DNA of 18,930 nucleotides, taken from the NCBI GenBank assembly GCA_040002995.1, contig JBDUDK010000126.1, positions 1 through 18,930 of the forward strand, written 5' to 3'. Origin of the DNA: JBDUDK01 sp040002995 (GTDB lineage: Bacteria > Actinomycetota > Acidimicrobiia > Acidimicrobiales > Ilumatobacteraceae). The position numbers and the translations under genes are program-made. Under the pieces are notes generated by a model. The model was given only the letters and a program-made list of their open reading frames with translations. It was not told where the DNA came from and ran no database searches. Shown here piece by piece: positions 14,369-18,930 of the stretch (positions are counted from its first letter, which is position 1; each line of letters opens with the position of its first letter).

Positions 14369-15252
14369 CGAACTTCATCCAACATCTCGTCGACGCGCTC
14401 AGTGTCGGCTCGACCTACTCGCTGCTCGCCCTCGGCCTGACTCTCGTCTTCGGCGTCATGGGGCTCGTGAACTTCGCGTACGGGATGCTGATCGTGTGGA
14501 GCGGCTATGCGATCGGCCTCCTCGCCGGCTGGCATGTCAACGTGGTTCTCGCGGTGGTCGCCGTGATCGGCGTGGCCACCTTCCTCTCGCTCGTGATGGG
14601 TGAGGTGGCGTTCCGGCCGTTCCGCAAGGCTCCCCCGCTCACGCTGCTGCTGACGTCGTTCGGCGTGTCGCTCATCCTGCAAGCGAGCGTGCGGATCATC
14701 TTCGGTGAAGGGTTCCGCCGAGTTCCCACGCCATCGGTGCTCGGCAACGGGTTGCACGCCGGTGGGGTGCGGATCTCGGTGCTGCAGCTCGTGTCGGTGG
14801 GCACCGGAACGCTCGTCGTCCTCGGCTTGTACCTCCTCCTGCAACGCACGACATTGGGTTTGCAGATGCGCGCCTACGCGGAGGACGCCGACGTCGCCGG
14901 CATGATGGGGGTGCGCACCGAGCGCATCCTCACGGCGGCGTTCGCCATCAGCGGCGTGATCGCCGGCATCGTGGCCATGATCTGGCTGGCCAAGATCGGA
15001 ACGGTCCAACCCAGCGGCGATTTGAATCCCACGATCAAGGCGTTCATCGCCATCGTGATCGGCGGCCTCGGCTCGATCCGCGGCGCGGTGCTCGGCGGTC
15101 TCATCCTCGGGGTGTTCGAGAGCTTCCTCGTGGCCTATCTGCCGAGTGTGCTCCTCCCTTACGGCGAGGCACTGGCCTTCCTCCTCGTGATCGCCGTGCT
15201 CGTGCTCCGGCCGCAAGGCGTGGCCGGACGAGTCGTGGAGCTCTCGCGTTGA
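14365..15252 (+). CDS. livH: ABC transporter permease, LivH type
   Basis: A 295-residue, very hydrophobic inner-membrane permease with about eight membrane helices. LivH landmarks include the N-terminal LSVGSTYSLLALGLTLVFGV-like start, GLVNFAYGMLIVWSGY, VAFRPFRKAPPLTLLLTSFG, QMRAYAEDADVAGMMGV (a cytoplasmic loop that contacts the ATPases) and IGGLGSIRGAVLGGLILG. With LivM it forms the transport channel. Gene order ATPase-ATPase-permease-permease follows the Liv cluster but with both ATPases first. Starts and stops overlap on both sides (ATGA at the start, TTGA at the end), showing one translationally coupled operon. Confidence 0.93.
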   Translation: MTNFIQHLVDALSVGSTYSLLALGLTLVFGVMGLVNFAYGMLIVWSGYAIGLLAGWHVNVVLAVVAVIGVATFLSLVMGEVAFRPFRKAPPLTLLLTSFGVSLILQASVRIIFGEGFRRVPTPSVLGNGLHAGGVRISVLQLVSVGTGTLVVLGLYLLLQRTTLGLQMRAYAEDADVAGMMGVRTERILTAAFAISGVIAGIVAMIWLAKIGTVQPSGDLNPTIKAFIAIVIGGLGSIRGAVLGGLILGVFESFLVAYLPSVLLPYGEALAFLLVIAVLVLRPQGVAGRVVELSR

Positions 15253-16313
15253 TCACGCTCGGATGGGTACGCGACCGGGGACTCTCCCGCGGCGGCACCA
15301 GCGGAGTGGTGATCGCCACCGCGCTGCTCGCGGTCGTCGGGGCGTTGGGCGCGTCGCTGTATCTCGTCCTGGCCGGATCGAGCTCCTACGACCTGATCAT
15401 CATCTTCGGGGTCAACGCGGTGCTCGTCGTGGGCCTGCAGGTGCTCGTCGGCAACACGGGAATCATGTCGTTCGGCCAGATGGCGTTCGTGTCGGTGGGC
15501 GCCTACACGGCCGGGATCTTGTCGGTGCCTGCCGCGCAGAAAAAGGGGATCCTCCCCCATCTGCCGGCGTTTCTTCGTGACCACACGCTCCCGGTCGTGC
15601 CGACGCTCGTGATCGCCGGCCTCGCCGCCGCGATCGTGGCCGTGATCATCGGCCCCGTCTTCATGCGCCTCACGGGCATCGCGGCGGGCATCACCAGCTT
15701 CGGGTTCCTGGTGATCATGAACGGGCTGATCCGCAACGCCAAGGACTACACGCGCGGCAACGAAACGTTCTTCGGGGTCCCCCACTCCGCCACGCTGCCG
15801 GTGGTGTTCGGGGCGCTCACTGCCGTCGTGGCGCTGGCCGCGATCATCAAGTGGTCGCGGCTCGGGCTCCGAGCGCGCGCCGTACGCGACGACCCGCTCG
15901 CGGCGGAGACCGCGGGTATCAGCATGCTGTTCTCGCGGCTCTGGCCGTGGGTCGCGTCGGGTTTCATATCCGGCGTCGGCGGCGCGCTCTTCGCGTACCA
16001 ACTGACGGCCTTCTCCCCGAACTCGTTCTACCTGGCCCAGACCATCCCGATCGTGGTGATGGTCGTCCTCGGCGGCGCCAACAGCGTGGCCGGCGCGCTG
16101 GTCGGCACGACCTTGCTCACGGCCTGGCAGGAGTTCGTGCGGAATCTCGAAAACGGCAACGTCGGGCCGCTGCACTTCGGCGCCGTCAGAGGAATCGCAC
16201 AGCTCAGCATCGGTATCGGCCTCGTGTTGCTCCTCCTGGCGAGACCGTCGGGTGCGATCGGTTCGCGTGAGCCGCAGCTGTCTTTGAGGGCGCGATCAAA
16301 GAAGGTCCACTGA
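15249..16313 (+). CDS. livM: ABC transporter permease, LivM type
   Basis: A 354-residue inner-membrane permease, longer at the N-terminus than LivH as usual for LivM. Landmarks are GLQVLVGNTGIMSFGQMAFV-like helix, SVGAYTAGIL, FMRLTGIAAGITSFGFLVIM, the coupling loop LGLRARAVRDDPLAAETAGI, and IVVMVVLGGANSVAGALVGT. Its TTG start overlaps the livH stop by four bases. The C-terminal tail (SREPQLSLRARSKKVH) is basic and cytoplasmic. Its stop lies inside the conserved GAGCGGTC element that precedes the second binding-protein promoter, so transcription from upstream could continue into that gene in addition to the local promoter. Confidence 0.93.
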   Translation: MITLGWVRDRGLSRGGTSGVVIATALLAVVGALGASLYLVLAGSSSYDLIIIFGVNAVLVVGLQVLVGNTGIMSFGQMAFVSVGAYTAGILSVPAAQKKGILPHLPAFLRDHTLPVVPTLVIAGLAAAIVAVIIGPVFMRLTGIAAGITSFGFLVIMNGLIRNAKDYTRGNETFFGVPHSATLPVVFGALTAVVALAAIIKWSRLGLRARAVRDDPLAAETAGISMLFSRLWPWVASGFISGVGGALFAYQLTAFSPNSFYLAQTIPIVVMVVLGGANSVAGALVGTTLLTAWQEFVRNLENGNVGPLHFGAVRGIAQLSIGIGLVLLLLARPSGAIGSREPQLSLRARSKKVH

Positions 16314-16356
16314 GCGGTCGCGTCTCGTTGACAGCGAAACGGGCGCGGCAGACAGT
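16312..16356 (+). promoter_or_regulatory. Promoter region of binding protein 2, copied from binding protein 1
   Basis: GAGCGGTC (16312-16319), CGTCTCG, then a perfect TTGACA -35 (16328-16333), 17 bases, and GACAGT (16351-16356) as -10. Upstream of binding protein 1 the same elements occur in order (GAGCGGTC, CGTCCGCG, TTGACAG, GGCAGAACAGT) with a roughly 12-base length difference before the -35. Confidence 0.5.
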
Positions 16357-16367
16357 CGGCTGGAGCT

Positions 16368-16374
16368 AGGGGGA
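16368..16374 (+). promoter_or_regulatory. Ribosome-binding site of binding protein 2
   Basis: AGGGGGA lies 5 bases before ATG 16380 and immediately precedes a lipoprotein signal peptide, fixing this start. Confidence 0.55.
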
Positions 16375-16379
16375 CGAAG

Positions 16380-17567
16380 ATGAGATTCAGTCGGGGAACG
16401 GTCGCGGTCGTGGTGGCTCTGAGCGTCGTCGCCGCGGGATGCGGCTCCAGCAAGAAGGCCACGGGGGGCGACGGCAGCGCGTGCAAGAACGGGAAAATCA
16501 CCGTCGGCGAGGCCCGCGCCGAGACGGGCGACTTCGCCTTCTTCGATATGGCGTCGGCCAACGGCAACCAGGTCGCCATCGACGAAGTGAACGCGGCCGG
16601 CGGCCTCCTCGGCTGCCAGTTGGCGGTGATCCACGGCGACACCAAGGGCGATCCCGCGCTCGGTGGACGAATCGCGGAGGATCTCATCTCGAAAGGCGCC
16701 CAGCTGCTGTTCAGCCCGTCGGACTTCGATGTCGGCGTCGGCGCCGCGCAGGCCGGCGAGAAGGCCAAGCTCGTGGGAACGAGTGAAGCGTCCGCCATCA
16801 AGATGCCCGATGCCGTCGGGCCTCACTTCTTCGCGGCGGGCATCACCGACGCCGGCGTCGGGCTCGGTGAGGCCGCCTTCGCCAACGAAAAGGGTTGGAA
16901 GGCCGCGTACGCGATCACCAACGAGCAGTACAGCGTGTTCACCAACATCGAGACGTTCTTCAAGTCCAAGTTCAAGGGAACGGTCGTTGCTCGAGACGTC
17001 GTCGCCGACACGGCCACCGACTACGCGGCGGTCATCTCGAAGATTCGCGACGCCTCCACCAAACCCGACGTGATCTTCTTCAACGACTACTTCCCCCACG
17101 CCGGCACGTTCATCAAGCAGCTGCGTGATGCGGGCATCGACACCCCCGTGCTCGGGGGGAGCTCCTACGACTCGCCGCAACTACCCGAGGTCGTCGGCAA
17201 GACGCGCATGAGCCAGGTGTATTACCTCGCGCCCGAGATCTGGGAGGGCAAGGACGCCGATCCCGCCGTCGCCAAGATCCTCGCCGCCTACAAGACGAAG
17301 TTCGGCGCCGACCCCGAGAACAACAACTTCATGGAGGGCTACGACAGCGCGAAGTTGATGCTCGACGGAGTCAAGGCGGCGGGCAGTCTCGACGCGGACA
17401 AGGTGGCCGCGGCGATCAGCGCCGAAGTGGACGTAGCCCTGCCCGGCGCCACGCTCACCAAATGGGTTGATCGCCACACGCAGCGGACCCTCGTGGTCAT
17501 CGGCTTCGATGCCGCCGGCGAGTTCATCAAGGTGAGCGGGCCTACCGACCCTGAGAAGGGCGGCTAA
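16380..17567 (+). CDS. ABC transporter substrate-binding lipoprotein 2 (paralogue)
   Basis: A 395-residue lipoprotein paralogous to the one at 11631. The signal peptide ends in a textbook lipobox VAAGC (Cys21), and the linker is shorter. The mature domain matches nearly collinearly: ITVGEARAETGDFAFFDMAS, HGDTKGDPALGGRIAEDLI, FSPSDFDVGVGAAQAGEKA, GPHFFAAGIT, NDYFPHAGTFIKQLRDAGI, NNNFMEGYDSA and LTKWVDRHTQRTLVVIGFD. Differences concentrate in places such as LGGSSYDSPQLPEVV versus LGNNSYSSLDLPGVI and in the linker. A second binding protein for one permease usually widens or tunes substrate range. It has its own promoter and strong ribosome site. The stop overlaps the convergent hydrolase gene by 4 bases. 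Confidence 0.92.
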   Translation: MRFSRGTVAVVVALSVVAAGCGSSKKATGGDGSACKNGKITVGEARAETGDFAFFDMASANGNQVAIDEVNAAGGLLGCQLAVIHGDTKGDPALGGRIAEDLISKGAQLLFSPSDFDVGVGAAQAGEKAKLVGTSEASAIKMPDAVGPHFFAAGITDAGVGLGEAAFANEKGWKAAYAITNEQYSVFTNIETFFKSKFKGTVVARDVVADTATDYAAVISKIRDASTKPDVIFFNDYFPHAGTFIKQLRDAGIDTPVLGGSSYDSPQLPEVVGKTRMSQVYYLAPEIWEGKDADPAVAKILAAYKTKFGADPENNNFMEGYDSAKLMLDGVKAAGSLDADKVAAAISAEVDVALPGATLTKWVDRHTQRTLVVIGFDAAGEFIKVSGPTDPEKGG

Positions 17568-18328
17568 GCGCGACGGATGGGCACCAGCGTGTCGGCGCCC
17601 TTCGACGCGAGGAAGTCGCTGATGAGCCCGGCAACAAGCTCGGGACGCTCCATCGGCAGCCCGTGCGAAGCGCCGGGAACGATGGCCAGCTGCGCGTTGG
17701 GCAGCGCGTCGTAGAGCGACGCGGTGTGGGCCAGGCTGATCAAGTCGTCGTCACCCGCCATCACCAGGGTGGGCTGGGTGATCCGGGCGAGGTCCGCGGT
17801 CGTGAGGGTCGGCTCGGACGCGAACATCGTGAACGTCTTGCCCAGGACCTCTTCGATGTGCGCGGCGCCGTCGGGTGAGCGTTCCGCGTAGGCGCTGAAG
17901 ATCTGTTGGAAGAACGGCGCTTCCATGTTGGGCTCGAACGGCACCAGGCCATCGTGGTGATAGTTCGTGCCGATGACGACGAGCTTCTTCGCCAGCTCGG
18001 GCCGCTCGAGCGCGACGAGCAGCGCCAAGATCCCGCCGTCGCTCCAGCCCACCAGGTGAGCGGGCCCTCCGACTACTTGCTCCAGCACATGCACGGTCTC
18101 TTCGAGCATGTCGGCGTAATGGAACGGAGCGTCGGTGTCCGCGGTGCGACCGTGACCCCGCCGATCGAACGCGACGACGCGGTAGTTGCCGGTTAGGCCA
18201 GGCCCGATGCTGTCGAGGAGTGCGTCGCTGTTGCTCAGGCCGCCGTGCATGAGCAAAAGCGGTTCACCCTTCCCGCCTCGGTCGTCGACCCAGGTCTGAT
18301 GGCCGTCGATGTCCACGTACGTGCCCAT
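17564..18328 (-). CDS. Alpha/beta-hydrolase, canonical triad
   Basis: A 254-residue alpha/beta-hydrolase. LLLMHGGLSNSD is the oxyanion loop, VVAFDRRGHGRT follows, and the nucleophile elbow is VGWSDGG (Ser96). The acid is in MAGDDDLI (D193-D195 region) and the base in PGASHGLPMERP (His222), so the triad is complete. This resembles C-C bond hydrolases, esterases and lactonases of the 3-oxoadipate enol-lactonase/MhpC-like branch. It could serve as the working hydrolase of the catabolic set, in contrast with the altered one at 3983. ATG 18328 is preceded by GAGGGGGAC. It is monocistronic in the window and converges with binding protein 2. The substrate is unknown. Confidence 0.9.
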   Translation of the reverse strand: MGTYVDIDGHQTWVDDRGGKGEPLLLMHGGLSNSDALLDSIGPGLTGNYRVVAFDRRGHGRTADTDAPFHYADMLEETVHVLEQVVGGPAHLVGWSDGGILALLVALERPELAKKLVVIGTNYHHDGLVPFEPNMEAPFFQQIFSAYAERSPDGAAHIEEVLGKTFTMFASEPTLTTADLARITQPTLVMAGDDDLISLAHTASLYDALPNAQLAIVPGASHGLPMERPELVAGLISDFLASKGADTLVPIRRA

Positions 18329-18447
18329 GGCGTCCCCCTCGTCCCATGATGCGCAAGCGGTTTGAACCTAGTGGTTCACCTCGACTCTGCGTTTGAGCCA
18401 CGAATCCCGCCACCTTGAGTCGGATGGGCTCACAGATATCTCCGTCG

Positions 18448-18472
18448 CGTGCCATCAAACGTGCCATAAACG
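18448..18472. repeat. Tandem near-repeat, two 12-base units
   Basis: CGTGCCATCAAA is followed directly by CGTGCCATAAACG. The spacing is near one helical turn and it lies 120-145 bases upstream of the hydrolase start, so it could be a regulator-binding pair; chance is not excluded. Confidence 0.4.
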
Positions 18473-18561
18473 CGTCCGGATTTAGCCGGTACCAGCGGGT
18501 TTCGGACATACGGACCGCCGATTTGAGCCGATCGGCGCCTCCCCGCACCAGCCCCGATACC

Positions 18562-18639
18562 CGTTCCTAAACCGTGCGTCGGAGGTTCGGGCCCTCCCGA
18601 GGGCGCCAACGAAAATTTACGAATGATTGTTTAGGAACG
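18562..18639. repeat. 11-base perfect inverted repeat enclosing a hairpin
   Basis: CGTTCCTAAAC at 18562-18572 is exactly complementary to GTTTAGGAACG at 18629-18639. The 56 bases between include the palindrome GCCCTCCCGAGGGC (18591-18604). The arms are richer in A/T than the surroundings. It may be paired operator sites, a structured leader, or ends of a tiny mobile or attachment element; no target duplication was recognised. Confidence 0.45.
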
Positions 18640-18714
18640 TGCCGATGAGGTGTCAGTCGATCGAATCTACCGGATCCGATCACGCAACCGAGTAGCTCGG
18701 CAGATGGGACATGC

Positions 18715-18930
18715 GTGATACTCCACCGCCTGCATTGGTTCGTCGCGTTCGTCGGTGTCGGTCTTCTAATAGTGGGTGTCGTGGGAGCCGCGCAGAGTTG
18801 GAACGGAGAGGGACTCGCTTTCGTCTTCGCGACCGGTGTCGTGTGCCTGCTTCTCGCGCTTGTCGCCCATCGACTTCGCGATGTGAGCGTTGAGCACAGC
18901 AAGGGCGGAGTAACGAAGATCAGGTTTGCA
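18715..18930 (+). CDS. Membrane protein, two helices, cut by the window end
   Basis: The frame from GTG 18715 is open through the last base for 72 codons. It encodes a hydrophobic helix (LHWFVAFVGVGLLIVGVVGAA), a short polar loop (QSWNGEG), a second helix (LAFVFATGVVCLLLALVA), then a cytoplasmic-looking turn RLRDVSVEHSKGG that continues off the window. Third-position G/C bias is good and the two-helix hairpin is regular, which supports coding despite a weak ribosome site. A stop at 18646 limits the upstream extent, and no ATG lies in frame between. I do not recognise the family. Confidence 0.55.
   Translation, partial: MILHRLHWFVAFVGVGLLIVGVVGAAQSWNGEGLAFVFATGVVCLLLALVAHRLRDVSVEHSKGGVTKIRFA

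Larger units (their letters stand above)
18329..18714. other. Gene-free divergent region with repeats
   Basis: About 386 bases between the hydrolase start (-) and the membrane-protein start (+); G+C is visibly lower around 18610-18640. I see no convincing gene: minus-strand frames here are weakly biased and match nothing I know. It holds a tandem near-repeat (18448-18472), an 11-base inverted repeat (18562-18572 / 18629-18639) and a GC-rich hairpin between its arms. It probably carries both divergent promoters, but I cannot place -35/-10 boxes with confidence. Confidence 0.5.

Noticed and set aside
18341..18548. Minus-strand frame upstream of and into the hydrolase start (contains MSETRWYRLNPDAF)
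   Set aside because: Third-position G/C bias is weak, it continues out of frame through the hydrolase 5' end, and its repeated MAR residues only reflect the tandem DNA repeat.
18579..18609. tRNA-like 3' end (GGAGG-TTCGGGC-CCTCC arm followed by seven bases and GCCA)
   Set aside because: The T-loop lacks the conserved A, and upstream there is no matching acceptor strand, D-arm or anticodon arm at the right distance.
18567..18902. Minus-strand 111-codon frame over the repeat region and partial membrane gene
   Set aside because: Ser/Thr/Arg-rich low-complexity translation, opposite a better-supported plus-strand membrane frame.

Overview
This is a high-G+C window with dense, head-to-tail overlapping genes. 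Many starts are GTG or TTG, and there is no rRNA, tRNA, CRISPR array, transposase or integrase. An ANTAR regulator beside a PAS-GAF-PP2C phosphatase, Liv-type lipoprotein transport and IclR-controlled catabolic genes together suggest an Actinomycetota chromosome, probably a soil or aquatic lineage. This is inferred from gene content and base use; no taxonomic marker is present.

Layout. (1) 6-3100, sensing: a SnoaL-like protein (-), diverging from a GAF-ANTAR regulator and a PAS-GAF-PP2C phosphatase (+) whose genes overlap. (2) 3133-6014 (-), catabolic operon I: Rieske oxygenase, then an alpha/beta-hydrolase with an abnormal active site, then a fumarylacetoacetase-fold enzyme. A divergent IclR regulator (6026-6811, +) is the likely controller. 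(3) 6892-9951 (+), catabolic operon II: a 41-residue membrane peptide, an M20-fold protein that appears to have lost its metal ligands, two tandem RidA proteins and an isochorismatase-fold amidase. Almost every junction is an overlap of 4-8 bases. (4) 9948-11467 (-): a second isochorismatase-fold hydrolase and a two-domain extradiol ring-cleavage dioxygenase. (5) 11631-17567 (+): a complete branched-chain-amino-acid-type ABC importer, bracketed by two paralogous binding lipoproteins that also share promoter sequence. (6) 17564-18328 (-): a canonical alpha/beta-hydrolase. (7) 18329-18714: a gene-free region with repeats, then a membrane protein cut by the window end.

Reading the parts together, I infer a regulon for uptake and breakdown of a small nitrogen-containing (hetero)aromatic compound. 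The two binding proteins and LivGFHM would import it. The Rieske enzyme would hydroxylate it and the extradiol dioxygenase open the ring. The FAH-fold enzyme and hydrolase(s) would process the ring-opened chain, while the RidA and isochorismatase proteins would remove enamine/imine or amide nitrogen. The substrate cannot be read from sequence. The least ordinary parts are the M20-fold and alpha/beta-hydrolase proteins lacking their families' catalytic residues, and the duplicated binding-protein/promoter module.
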